Part shown: in pieces, positions 12,021 through 22,988 of the stretch | How positions within the stretch are numbered: position 1 is the first letter of the stretch | Layout: each line of letters begins with the position of its first letter | Assembly (NCBI GenBank): GCA_020740775.1 | Contig: JAHEWK010000009.1 | Coordinates: forward strand, 1,364,001-1,428,000 | Length of the DNA: 64,000 nt | DNA from: Ilyonectria destructans | Lineage: Eukaryota > Ascomycota > Sordariomycetes > Hypocreales > Nectriaceae | Reading direction: 5' to 3' | The notes under the pieces: model-generated | Told to the model about the DNA's origin: nothing | Databases searched by the model: none | Seen by the model: only the letters and a program-made list of their open reading frames with translations | Made by a program: the position numbers and the translations under genes

Positions 12021-12959
12021 CATACTGGGGTTCACCCGCTAGATATGAAGGATCTGAATCCGAAGGATATCCACGATTGGACTCCACTGCATTACGCTGC
12101 AGCGAGTGAGAACGAAATTGTCTTCAGAGGACTACTGCAACGACAAGCAGATGTCAATGCAAAAGACCTCCTCGAATGGACACCATTACATTACGCATGC
12201 CAGCACGATACAGCTCTCTTCGTGCAGGAAATCATCTGAGAAGGCGCAGATATTGATGCGCGTGGTAGAGATGGCATGGCACCGTTGCACTGCGCTACAA
12301 TGAGTGGCCATCTTGATGTGGTCCGCACATTGGTGAAAGCGGGAGCTACCGCAGATATACTAGATGGTTCAGGAAATACGCCGCTACTATGGACTGCAGT
12401 CAGAGGCCATAAACTCGTCATTGAGTATCTATGGCCCGCTGCGAATAAAGTGCTGCGAGACCATAACGGCAGGACCGCACTGCACATGGCAGCCATGGCG
12501 GAAATGGCAGAAGTAGTCGAGTGGCTCGTCAAGCCCGGAACGGACAAGGACACGGGCGCCCACACGAACGCCAAGGACAGCATCGGATGAACACCGCTAC
12601 ACTATGCTGCCTGCAGCGGACATACAGGGACCGTACAGCTACTTGTCGAGCGAGGCACTAATATGGATGTCAAGGATCACCTCAGGCGAACACCGCTACA
12701 CTATGCAGCCGGCAGCGGGCATACAAGCATCGTCAAGCTGCTCGTCAAGCTAGGCGCTGATACGAATACCAAAGACCATGTTGGGTGGACGCCGCTGTCC
12801 GATGCTCAGTGGAGTGACCACACAGATATTGTACAGCTGCTCACCGAACCAGGCGCCGACATGGGCGGCACAGACCACAGTCATCGGCTGGTGCTACGCG
12901 ATGCTGCCATGACGATGCTACCGGGAGTGGCAATGCAAGGAGAATTCCAGGTGCTGTGA
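12021..12959 (+). pseudogene. Ankyrin-repeat protein fragment with two in-frame stops
   Basis: One reading frame runs from about 12021 to 12959 and encodes at least eight ankyrin repeats with the usual TPLHYAA and ADVNAKD words (for example DWTPLHYAAASEN and RTPLHYAAGSGHTSIV). It is broken by TGA at 12237-12239, where an R is probable in the ancestral sequence, and TGA at 12588-12590, where the repeat consensus expects W (IG-stop-TPLHYAA). Both are single transitions from sense codons and the frame is otherwise kept. No start region or N-terminal effector domain is seen; AT-rich DNA borders both sides. Such arrays are often the C-terminal part of fungal NLR-like proteins, but nothing here proves that. 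Confidence 0.85.
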
Positions 12960-13139
12960 GACTATTCATCAGGAGATGCTCTGCGAGGACTAATGATACC
13001 CAATTCCACTCTAAATACATTGGCGATCACGGCTGCGACTGCTCGCTCTCAGTTACTCGGTCATCGAGAACAAATAAGCATTATGTTGCTCCACGAAGTG
13101 AATTAAAGACAGCTAACCCTAATACATAATAACCAGCCC

Positions 13140-13560
13140 CCCTAAAACCTTCGCCTGCAGTAAACCTTCGATTAAACCCTCTACCTCTAGATAACTTATA
13201 AAGCAGCTAAATATTAAGTCTTCTCTAATAGTTCTAGTAGCTTTTAATAGCTATATTTTATTTTAATCTATCTTATTAATTCTATCTTTATTTATTTTAT
13301 TAATTATAGTAAAATATCTTTAAATTATTATTATTAATTATAATAAAAATAATATAATAATTTAATAATATTAAGTTAATTAGATTTGAATTTTAATTAA
13401 ATTTTAATAATATTAAACTTATTTTAATATTAAAAAATATTAATTTTATATTAATAATTTACTTACCTTAAGAGAGTAAATAGAAGTTAGATTAGAGAAT
13501 AATTAAGAGTCAAGATAACAGTCTGGTAAGGAGTATATTTATAACAGACTATCGATTATT
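13140..13560. repeat. AT-rich, RIP-like block
   Basis: The sequence is a TA- and AAT-rich tract without coding potential, similar in composition to 10900-12000 and lying on the other side of the ankyrin relic. Together they look like one RIP-mutated region that contains a better preserved gene fragment. Confidence 0.65.
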
Positions 13561-14334
13561 CCAGATGTCCCCACTCTCTGTTCACTCCACACGCTGTGTT
13601 GAAGTTACACCAAACTTATCTCCTGAATGCCTTAGTTATCCCACATTTATCGCTGTCCAATTATAACTTCGTAGAATGTAATTAAAAGGGATAAGAGTAT
13701 GCATGTTATAGAAGATCCCCAATGTCAAAATGAAGGACAGAGAACTGAAACATGTCATCTGGCAGGGGGCGTCTAAAGACTCTGCTGCGCCTACCTCAGT
13801 TTACCTCAGAGAAAGCGGACAATAGTCACACAAGTTTCGTCGTCTGCGAAGCCGGCGGCCGTTTTAATCGGAGCAGCCAGAACGGGGCAGCAAATTATCG
13901 GGTAACTAAAGCTGCAAAACACCGGGGCAGCCATACAAATCGTGGTTGCCAAGGATTCAATGCTTCTCCCGCAGACGCGCTGAGTGTTACAAGTGCTGAA
14001 ACTTGTCAGTCCGTAATTTCCATAGTCATGGTGCCTACTTGATTTGCCTTACTGGCCATTGGCTGTCAGGATAGCAAAGGGGGAGATTGAGAAGGACTTG
14101 ATTTAATCTCAGGGTAGGTCGTACAAAAATACGACCTGAAACTTCAAGACTGAGTGAGGTAGTACAAACACTACACTGTAAGCAAGCCGCAGTAAAAGGA
14201 TTGGTTGTTCGGGCGAAAATTCCTCCGGTATACACGTGATGTGTGCGACCTATCTCTCCTCCTCTGCACTTTTAACGTCGCAACCAAGCCAGAAGTTCAC
14301 TCAGTTTTTTTTCTCCTAGATAAACTGATTTGTC
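13561..14334. other. Intergenic, promoter side of the F-box-like gene
   Basis: A 96-codon plus-strand frame at 13752-14042 is open but has no recognisable features, and I do not call it a gene. Confidence 0.4.
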
Positions 14335-16254
14335 ATGGCGTCCAGGCAACTCCAACGAGACGAACCGGGATTTCGATGTCTCTGTATCGAACGCGTCTGC
14401 AAACTATGCCGGTTCTCTTTCACACCTGGGATGAAGATTGTCATAGGTACGTTACTGAGCATTTTGGTCTCGAGGTCCTAACACATAGTCTAGGCGCCGA
14501 GAACGCCTATGAATCGAAGCCTTTCAGCTTTCCAGCCTCATACGATTACGAATTATCCAACGAGCGGTGGCGGCTCTGCTTCCGCTCCTGTTCGCCACTT
14601 TGTTCGCATTATGACGGCTCGTCCTTCGGCTTCCACGTTGAATGCCTCGCATTCGCCCGCCGCTTCGATATGAAGTTCTTCAAGATGCTCAATGCCACTA
14701 TAAGCTCTTACCAACCTCTCGAAATCGATCGGGAGCGAAGACACAAACACATGGTGGACCTCATAACGTCGAGGATCCAAGCGAAATACAGGAAACTGCC
14801 CACCGAGCTCTGGCGAATGGTTGCCGAACACCTTGTTCCGTTTTACGCCATTGCCGCACTCTTGTCACTGTCCGAAATCGAATCCGGCTGCGAAATAGAT
14901 ACGTGGACGAAAGCCTGGGCGACGTATGTCAACATTGACGGTATTCGATACATTCAGACAATATCAAACACACCCATCCCCAAAGGCGAGGTGATCTGGG
15001 ACGCAGTTTCACCGGGGATGAGAGATGTCCTCTACTTGGTCGAGGATCATTTGGGTATTAGACAAGTCACTACAAACCCCGGGGCTCCACAGTTTCCTAG
15101 CGAACGTGTCAAATCCACATGGTGGCGGTCAGTTCCGTTGGAACAGCGACAGGCTAATCTTTGTACAGATGTAAGCCTTTCAGCCTAAGTTCATGCATAG
15201 TGTGCTAACTTGTGTGAAAAGGGTTATAAATTACGGACCATCCGATCATCATGGCATCGCATGGAGGGGTTGTGGCCAGAGCCTATTTCGCCACTCCAGT
15301 ACAGACTCCAATCATTTCTTTTCCAGTGGCCACTGCCCTACGCAAGAATGATCCCCTTGGAACTAAACGACCCAAACGTGATTGGCTACTCCGCTTGCTG
15401 GCGTGGAGGCCTCATCTCCCTGCACGCTCATAGACTCAACGAGGACGCTGAGTTCTTTCATGAGATTGGTTATCCTGATCACGGCCCCGTTTGGACATTT
15501 CTGGGTATGAACCCTGGGGAGACCATCACAGAAATATGGCGGAGAGATGATCCCGAATTCTTTGCAAGTGCCATCGCTGTAAGTTTGTCCCCTCTAGCAG
15601 CTCTAGCCGATGCTCACATCATCAAAGTTCAGGACTAGCACGGGACGGACAATGATCGGGGGACAAGTTGTTAGCTCCCTCCTAAAACACCTTTATCGGT
15701 GGGTCCGTATTGCTAGGTTTCCTGAAAAGGGCACAAGTCGCATGTTCTTTGAGTATTCTGCATCTGGCATCCACATGGTGAGTATACCGCTGCAGAAACG
15801 ATTTGATGATATAGGACCGTGCCCAACAGAGACGGCATTCGCTCCCGATATGTTTATCACATCAGGGCCCGTGTTTCACTCTTCGGCTTCCCTAAGAGAT
15901 GTCGTCGACGTTGTTCTTTGCGAGTCGGAAGACGACGCTCCACCACGCATTACGGGTTTGCTATTTCGATACAAGAACGGAAATCACGCCAGTGTGGGGA
16001 GCTTCCGGCCTCGCCGAGATGCTACCCAGCTGTCCGTTCCTCCCAACTCTTCAGCTTTGTTTTTAGCGACGAAATTCGAGTCACGTCGTAAGCGTGTGGA
16101 ACAAGCTAGAGTCTCGCCCCCTGATGATCGAAAATCGCTTCAATGGGAAGAGTTTCCGTGGGACGGGATACTTGAGTGGTGGTTCCGTTTTGATGATTGT
16201 CGTATGTGTCACGTACTGAAGCGGCATGATGCGCCAGATTTGTTTTCTCCTTAG
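14335..16254 (+). CDS. F-box-like fungal protein, four exons
   Basis: The model is exons 14335-14446, 14494-15170, 15222-15578 and 15628-16254, giving 590 residues. The first exon starts MASRQLQRDEPGF and carries a CLC/CKLC cysteine cluster, then splices (acceptor after 14493) to GAENAYESKPFSF. The third intron uses the acceptor CAAAG at 15627; the nearby CAG at 15632 would break the frame. A short F-box-like motif, LPTELWRMVAEHLVP, lies about 150 residues from the start. The rest resembles a family of uncharacterised proteins of filamentous ascomycetes with an N-terminal Cys cluster followed by an LPxEL helix. F-box proteins join substrates to SCF ubiquitin ligases; the substrate here is unknown. 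All splice junctions are in phase, so the gene looks intact. Confidence 0.75.
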
Positions 16255-16944
16255 GAGCAGCTGAACCAACCAGGAATCACTGCTAGTGTTACTGTAATAG
16301 GAGAATTATTAGTAGAGTGAATAGATTTGCCGTCATGAGATAGAGCCAGGGATATTAGAAGTGCAATTGAATGACCGACCATATATTCGCATCCACTCTT
16401 GATGTGGAGCTTGCGGCTTCCTCTTCAAACTTAGTGACAAAATCGTTGCGCGTCTGCTCACGCTTTCCCGCACTTGCTGAAACCGGTGCTAATTGTCGAA
16501 CCAACAAACAAGCCGTGGCCGTAATAAGTCCACCATCTACTAAAACTAAGATGCGCTGACCTTTGAGACAATGTCTCTTGTCACCAACAGAAAGGGTTGT
16601 TGCAAGAAATTTGCAAGTTGCCCAGATATCCACAATGCGCATGCAGCAACGAAAGCACAACCATACATGGAGCTCTTTCTCACTTTGCAATTAATCACTT
16701 TATAGAAGCTGCACTCTGTAAGGGATACTATTGATATGAAATACAGCTACATAGCCCCGATGCGCTTTACATACAAAGTGACCCAGGACAGAAGGAAGGA
16801 GGAAGATAGCTTATCCTCTAAAATAAGCTGAATTGTCCCCCGGAAAACAATGTTTGGACTAGCAGTAGGACAATGCAATGCATTGTCCGACAGGATCTAG
16901 CCCCTTACACACTGGCCTTCGTTCGTGCTCTTGTTCCGTCACAC
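16255..16944. other. Intergenic between convergent genes
   Basis: A 111-codon minus-strand frame (16690-16355) is open but shows no motif I recognise. Nothing else is supported. Confidence 0.4.
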
Positions 16945-17841
16945 TTATTCCATTATGGTCATCACTCTAGATCGGGAATAAGCAGTAGGCACTGAGTGCC
17001 TGATCATCGTAGTACTGACGACAGCGCGAAAGTGCTGAATTGGGTCGGAAGGCTGCGTCCAGTTTGGGCGGCAGAAGTTATTGCAATCGTGTTGGCTGAA
17101 AAAAGAGCTGATACCCTCGGAACCAAGATCAGTCACGCCGTAGTCGCGATTCCGCGACAAGATAACAGGGTCGGAGAGAACGACCTCGTCCTTGTAGATG
17201 CCGCCTTGGAGATCGCATAGAACAAATTGTCCACCCGACACATGGTAGCTGAAGTGGCTGAGGGCTTGCATGACCTCTCCCCAACCCATTGAATCATCGT
17301 TCCATCCCGTGTTACTGTTGAACTTTTGGTAATTTTGGATGAAAGGTTCACATAGATGTCTTTGGCCTGACCATTCGTCGCGAACATCGTCGTTGAATTG
17401 CCATACGGAAGGGACGTTGATCTTGATGCGTTTATTGACCACATGTAATTCGTTGAATCGGTTGACAATCTCCAAGGCCTTGTCGACGGCTTTAATGTCA
17501 AGGGTGAAATAATCTGCTTCGAAGACTGCACCGGTCTTGAACCATTTGACAACGCATGGTTGGCCTCTGCGGGGGCCCGACGTGTAGGTCCCCTCAGCTA
17601 CCCAACGGAAAGCTCCTTCAGCAAAGGGGTCTTCGAGATCATCATATGAGATTTCAGCCGAGTGGGAAATGTTGTATCGGCCGCTGTTAGACTGCCTTGC
17701 AGATGGTGTATCGGAGTGGTGCCCATGGACGCAACTCGCACACCGCGACACCCCGACACCCTTGGAGTACTGGTTCGCCGTGTAGGACGACCGAGGGAGG
17801 CTACGGCCGCAATCGGCACAGTCGCGTGCGGTAGGCCTCAT
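16945..17841 (-). CDS. Alpha-kinase (MHCK/EF2K type) with N-terminal Cys4 motif
   Basis: This is a single-exon gene of 298 residues. An N-terminal Cys4 knuckle (C8, C11, C34, C37) precedes an alpha-kinase domain. The glycine-poor N-lobe has PCVVKWFKTG with the likely ATP-binding Lys at residue 99. The C-lobe has FVLCDLQGGIY, then LSDPVILSR and YGVTDLGSEGISSFF, and ends with HDCNNFC, the zinc-binding signature of alpha-kinases. These atypical kinases phosphorylate Ser/Thr in helical regions, as in myosin heavy-chain kinase and eEF2 kinase. Fungal members are often small, duplicated and of unknown target. The coding frame is complete and no lesion is seen. Confidence 0.9.
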   Translation of the reverse strand: MRPTARDCADCGRSLPRSSYTANQYSKGVGVSRCASCVHGHHSDTPSARQSNSGRYNISHSAEISYDDLEDPFAEGAFRWVAEGTYTSGPRRGQPCVVKWFKTGAVFEADYFTLDIKAVDKALEIVNRFNELHVVNKRIKINVPSVWQFNDDVRDEWSGQRHLCEPFIQNYQKFNSNTGWNDDSMGWGEVMQALSHFSYHVSGGQFVLCDLQGGIYKDEVVLSDPVILSRNRDYGVTDLGSEGISSFFSQHDCNNFCRPNWTQPSDPIQHFRAVVSTTMIRHSVPTAYSRSRVMTIME

Positions 17842-19082
17842 TTGCAGAAGCTAGGAAGGACAAGATTATAGCTGGAAGAACGAAGAGACGAAAGATCTCA
17901 AGTGATGCTTCACCACCCCGCTTCCTCAAACACTTAAATCACGTGAGTCGAAAGGCTAATTGATGAAGCCCGATAACGCGTCCGATAGGTATGCATGATA
18001 ATGAGTGACTTACTTGTACTAGGGCAAATTGCGTGTAGACTGTAAATCTCTTAGGAATGCATACAGGAATGTGTCTGGGACCTCTGGGTGACGGAAATAG
18101 CCCGTAACTGGGGATGGCATGTGTTAGGGTAGGGAAGCGTGCGGCCAGAGAAAAAGAGGAGCGCGAGAGCATCAAAAGCAAGCGGTAAAAGAGAGATTGG
18201 ATAGACGGAAAGGGATGCAAAAGAAAGGCCAGAAGAAGCAGCGAGAAGACACAGGCTACAGCAGGAACATACGGCACTACAGGGTCTGAAGACCATTGTG
18301 ATCAAGGAGAAGCAGGACACTCTCCGGCACAACTGGACAAAAATGCGGGAGGCGGTAGAGCATCAGAAAACCGAGCCGGCACAAAGTCAAGCGGCGAACG
18401 CATATTCTCACAAGTGCACTCATGCGAAATTCAGCTGGCGTAGAAGAATAGCAAGGCAAGATGTGTCTTCTGGGGCGGGTCCGCAGAAAATGGATATTTC
18501 GTTATCCACATTGTAATGAGGTAGCATACCCAGCTTGTATAGGCAAGTACTGTATCTACAAACAACTTTTGTGTGGCTATGAACTTCTCTTTGAGGGAAA
18601 AGGCGAGGAGGTGCGGTAGATTTGGTGACGTCTTGCGACCTCTCTTAAGCTAACCGATTACATCTGAGAAAGAGAAGCGTGACAGATAACGATGTGCTGG
18701 ATATACCGATAGAAATGGTAATGCTGCAATATAATAACCTTACGACCTGATTTATCAGCAGCCTTTTAACATATGTCAATCTCCACCGCGGTGATACGCA
18801 TTTGTAAGCAAGGTGTCTTAGGGCTTTCAACTTATAACAGGCCTGTTTCCAAGAGTAGTTTGGTGGAACATGACGAGGTCAGCTAATCTTGTATTCTGCT
18901 ACGTGCTCAAGTTGGTGTAGGTTTATCTGACGCATCGCCGTCATTCCGCAGAGTAAGCAACCCCCACACAGCACTATAGCCATTTAACGGACTACAATCG
19001 CTGGGCTATTATTCCACATCCCATAGAGGCTACAGTACTCAGTCACATGGTGCCAGTACAGGACGGTGGTATTTGCGCGAAA
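17842..19082. other. Intergenic between divergent genes
   Basis: No gene is supported in these 1.2 kb. A purine-rich stretch at 18140-18260 gives open but featureless frames on the minus strand. The region must hold the promoters of the alpha-kinase (left) and the NmrA-like gene (right). Confidence 0.4.
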
Positions 19083-20420
19083 ATGCCAACGCGAAATATC
19101 CTCATTACCGGAGCGTCCGGGTATCTTGGTGGGACGGTCGTCGCCCAACTTAGCGGTGCGAACCTGCCATCCCATGGAAAGATTTTTGCATTGGTTCGAA
19201 ATGACAGCCAAGCGAAAGCTGTTAAAACATATGGATTAGAGGCTATAACCTTTGATCCATACGATATGATTGCTGTCGAGGAAAACATTATCCGCCATCA
19301 AATCTCGATTGTGTACTGGTTGATCGATGCTTCAAGCTCAGCAGCTCAGCAACATTTCATCGGCGCTTTATCCAAGCTCAAGCAGGAAACCGGTCAATCC
19401 GTCCATTTCTTACATGTGAGGCACTTTCACAAGCATGTCCAGTACGGAAATGATGAGTGTGTCGACACTAATGACTGACGCTCCTTTCAGACAAGCGGGG
19501 CAAAGATCTTCTCGGGACTTGCTGGCACTCCTACCGACCGAACCGTCCTGGACAGCGATCCTGATCTACACGCAATACAGAAAGGGCAGCATGCTCCATA
19601 TTCCTTGCTACAAAAGGTGGTAGCGACGGCAAACGTAGTTCAAGGATCATATGTCGCTAATGGCCACTGTTTAGGCTGTCGATGCAAACAATGACGTTAT
19701 TAAGCTAGCAGAAGCTCAAGGGGTTCGAAGTTACATATTTGTCCCTTGCATCGTTTGTGAGTTACACCATATTAATCCATCGGTGTTCTATAGCTGACAT
19801 CATTCATCCAAAATCTAGACGGCAAAGGCCGGGGTTTTGGGAACCCTATATCTATCCAAACTGTTGCTATTGTCAAGGCCGCAATGGCATCTAAGAGAGT
19901 CTACAGAGTCGACAGCGACCATCCGGTAAGATGAATGGGCACTCGCAGGCATTGTGATACTGACCCTTCCAAGATCTGGCCTGTCTCTCATGTTGATGAT
20001 ACAGCCGCTCTCTACCTCGACATTCTCAAAAAGATCTTGGCAGAGGAGAATGTTGAATCTGGACCAAACGGATACTACCTTGCTGCATCGGGAAGTGTGG
20101 CTTGGGATGACATATATGATGCTTTTGCCGTGTCACTCGCGAAACGGGGCATTATTGAGGATTCTCTAGTCACTCTTGCCGATGATGCGGCCCTGGAGAA
20201 GATGGGGAAGGGTCTGGGCTCTCCAAAAGAACTCGTACCCGTTCAGCTCGGTGGAAAGTAAGTAATCCCCCTCCGTGTTAGTACTACTCTAACAGTCAAA
20301 CTCAGTTGCACATTCACAGCAAAGCATGGAGAGAGTATAGGGTGGAGTTCCAAGTTCTCACCGAATCATATTCTTGAGACTGCTGATGCAGAGGTTGAAC
20401 TGATTCTTCAGCACCTATAG
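19083..20420 (+). CDS. NmrA/SDR-like NAD(P)-binding protein, six exons
   Basis: Exons are 19083-19415, 19491-19616, 19675-19756, 19819-19925, 19974-20257 and 20306-20420, giving 348 residues, all junctions in phase and GT-AG. The N-terminus has the Rossmann glycine motif ITGASGYLGG (residues about 7-16) that binds NAD(P). Later parts show GVRSYIFVPCIVYGKGRGF and WPVSHVDDTAALY, typical of the extended/atypical SDR family of NAD-dependent epimerase or NmrA-like proteins common in ascomycetes. The C-terminus has GWSSKFSPNHILETADAEVE. An ATG at 19047 would add 12 residues; 19083 is preferred because the Rossmann fold begins there. The substrate is unknown. Confidence 0.85.
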
Positions 20421-20781
20421 TGACGTACAAAACACTCACGAATCAATGAGAGCTACACCTCAACGTCATGATTGTGAGGATTAAATTTGTGCAGAAGTAT
20501 AGTCGCACTTCATGAACCATTTACTACTTTCGAGTCAATTATTGATGTAGATTTCCAATTCGCTCAGGCAAGGAATGCTGAAAGATGTATCTATTCGCGT
20601 AGTACCACGACTAGGCTTTAGAGTCACCCGTCTGCTGCAAAATGTAAAGGATCTAGTACTCAGTTCTCCGATCACGGATTCCAATTACATGTATATTTTA
20701 CAATCTCCAAATTCCCTGACAATACACGTCTTCCAATTTTCTCCTCATCTAGTACAATGTGGGGTTCAGTCGAGTGTCCAT

Positions 20782-21508
20782 TTAGAACTTTCCACGGACA
20801 AGGTTCCCAATCATCTGCCGCCCGGTAATCCATGAAGTCCTCCACAAGGTTTCGAAATCAAGGGTGCTGGAAAAGGTATCGGCGAAGCCAAAGAACAGCG
20901 TGAGCGGAATCCAGCCTTGCATGTACTCCAAAGCGAAACAGCCCTCGGGCATCTTGTACTGCTTGACCCTGCCCCGTTTAAGGTAGTGGACGCTACCAGG
21001 TGGGTAGACCTCGGGCTCGTACTCTCCCGGTACGTACGCGAGTTCGGTACCAGTCAAGATGTTAAAGTAGTTGTCAGCAGGGTGGCGACCAGAGTGCCCC
21101 TCGGTGCCGACAGCAGTGCCGAAGATGATGAGATATTCGGTGATACCTGCACGTCAATTAGTTCCAATGCTTCTGGTATAGGGTAGGAGAGTACGCACTG
21201 GCGTGAAGAATCCACATGGCACCCATAGCACCACCAGCGTTGTTGAAGACCCATTCCTCATCCAAGTTTATCCTACCGGGGACCACTTCGTTGAGCTCGG
21301 TAACGATGTACTCAGCTATGGCCCTGGTGTTGTTGCCGTGCTGTGCAATGGCGCGCTTGGCCAAGTCATGGATGTGCTCATGGTCAAAGATGTAAAACTT
21401 GTGCAGATTCTGCTCGAGAATGTACCAAATTGGTGTAAGAATTGCAAGCAAGGCGACAATGCGGACGAGCCAGCCCCCTTGGGCGACAGGCGATGGAGAG
21501 GGCGCCAT
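20782..21508 (-). CDS. ERG2: C-8 sterol isomerase, ERG2/sigma-1-receptor family
   Basis: Two exons (21508-21199 and 21146-20782) give 224 residues, the usual length for ERG2. An N-terminal membrane anchor (residues about 12-32) is followed by EEWVFNNAGGAMGAMWILHAS, then after the intron ITEYLIIFGTAVGTEGHSGRH, YPPGSVHYLKRG, KQYKMPEGCFALEY and ADTFSSTLDFETLW. These blocks are diagnostic of the ERG2/sigma-1 family. The enzyme moves the sterol double bond from C8 to C7 in ergosterol synthesis at the endoplasmic reticulum. The acidic residues of the cupin-like barrel (E in FALEYMQGW, D in ADTFSS) are present. Convergent with the NmrA-like gene. No lesion is seen. Confidence 0.95.
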
Positions 21509-22988
21509 TGGATTGAGTGAGTGAATGAATGAACGAATGAATGAGTGATGAAGTAGCTAGAGGGTAATTTGTTGGTTCACATTGGGTTTATAAATGCTTC
21601 AATTCACTCGCGTAAGCCTGCCCGGATCTTGGCCATCCGGCTGGGTCGATGTTGGCGACGGAGACAACGGACGCCGTACCGCGTCGCGCGGGTCCCGCAG
21701 TCCAGGACGGACAGGGACCAAGGATGAGGTGAGAAAGACGGGAGGGAACGGGCCGAAAAGTCGGACGATCCCGTTTGTGTGATGTTGAGATGTGTTGAAT
21801 ACCTATTTATTGAATAATCCTATCCTCCATGCTCTCCACGTTCTCCGCGTTTTCGTTTTCCTGAGTAGACTCGTACTCGTACTCCGTATTCACTCCATGC
21901 TCCATTGTCTCTATTGTGGAGCGTTCCACTCTTGCCCTGGGTTAATATCCATGCTTACTCCGTACTCCGCGTTTACGCCGTACTCCGAAGCGTTCTTGTC
22001 ATTCAAGTTCCGCCGGCGAATTCTGTCGTCGCATTTTATCGCAACTTTTGAACAACTCTATCTCTCATGTATGAGCTCAATTGAAATTTAAAACAATACT
22101 AAGTTGGAAACAGGAAAGGCTGGGGAGTGGTGTGATTATATGCAGCCCGGGTTGCATAAGCTGACCGTCGACCAGTTCCGAGAAACTAGGCTTGGCACAC
22201 CAGAGGGGATAAAAGTGATTGTGCACAAATTCCCATCCACACGACGGGAATTATGACGTTGATGATGACAAATCTGACTTGGGGAACGCGGAGATGTGTC
22301 CGAGCCGAGGCCAATGCTGGTCATGGGTCCGGATATGGGCTTCTTTTCACTGGCCAACGGCAATTCATATCACCGTCATGTGGCGTAGATGGCTAGGCCC
22401 GTGTTAAACCCGTCAGCTAGCGGTCAACTAGCTGTGAACTCCGAGGGAAGTTTGTTCAAACTAGCACGGCCGAGGGAAGCTTGGGAGAGTGATCTACTTC
22501 AGTTGAGGGGCAATTGTTGTCCTAGTTTGAGGAAAGACGTTGTGGACTCTTCTCCTTGTGGGTTTGTCTTGGTGTCAATCACAAAGTGGTTGATGGGCCG
22601 TTTAAGGGCATGTCCGAGATTCGCTCAATCTCAATCAAAGAAATGTGGGTTACAAGATTGGAACCAGAGGGGAGATAAGCAGTTAGTAGCATCAATACCA
22701 CCTCCACATCGGCCCCCTCCGGACCCCGGGCCTCACAATTGGGTCGCCGAGGGGAGCATGCCGTGCAAAGGGCGCCGCTAAGCTGTGTCTAGTTTTTCAG
22801 CATTGTCCGATCCGGAGCCATGACTGGCCTCGTTAGCCGATAGCCAAGGTTAGTGCCAAAGATATTGGTCAGCGGCGTCTCGACCTCTTCTCAATTGCCA
22901 GATCGTGTGCCGGGGTAAATACACCAAGCAACCCCCCGCTCGTCACAATCCCGCGTGTTGGCATTGCGATAGCGTGAACTGTTGCAGC
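21509..22988. other. Intergenic, with a short GAAT tandem tract and TACTCCG words
   Basis: Just upstream of ERG2 at about 21514-21547 lies a GAGT/GAAT tandem tract. At 21820-21985 the words TACTCCG and ACTCGT recur in both the leading and trailing parts. No gene is supported; several GC-rich frames are open only by chance. Confidence 0.45.

Noticed and set aside
13752..14042. 96-codon frame before the F-box-like gene
   Set aside because: No motif, no splice partner and no codon bias to support a gene.
15579..15632. Frameshift in the F-box-like gene at the third intron
   Set aside because: Using the acceptor CAAAG at 15627 restores the frame, so the gene is intact.
16355..16690. 111-codon minus-strand frame
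   Set aside because: Not recognised, and it lies in a plain intergenic gap.
21820..21985. Repeated TACTCCG / ACTCGT words as a CRISPR or regulatory array
   Set aside because: Spacing is irregular and such words are common in ascomycete intergenic DNA.
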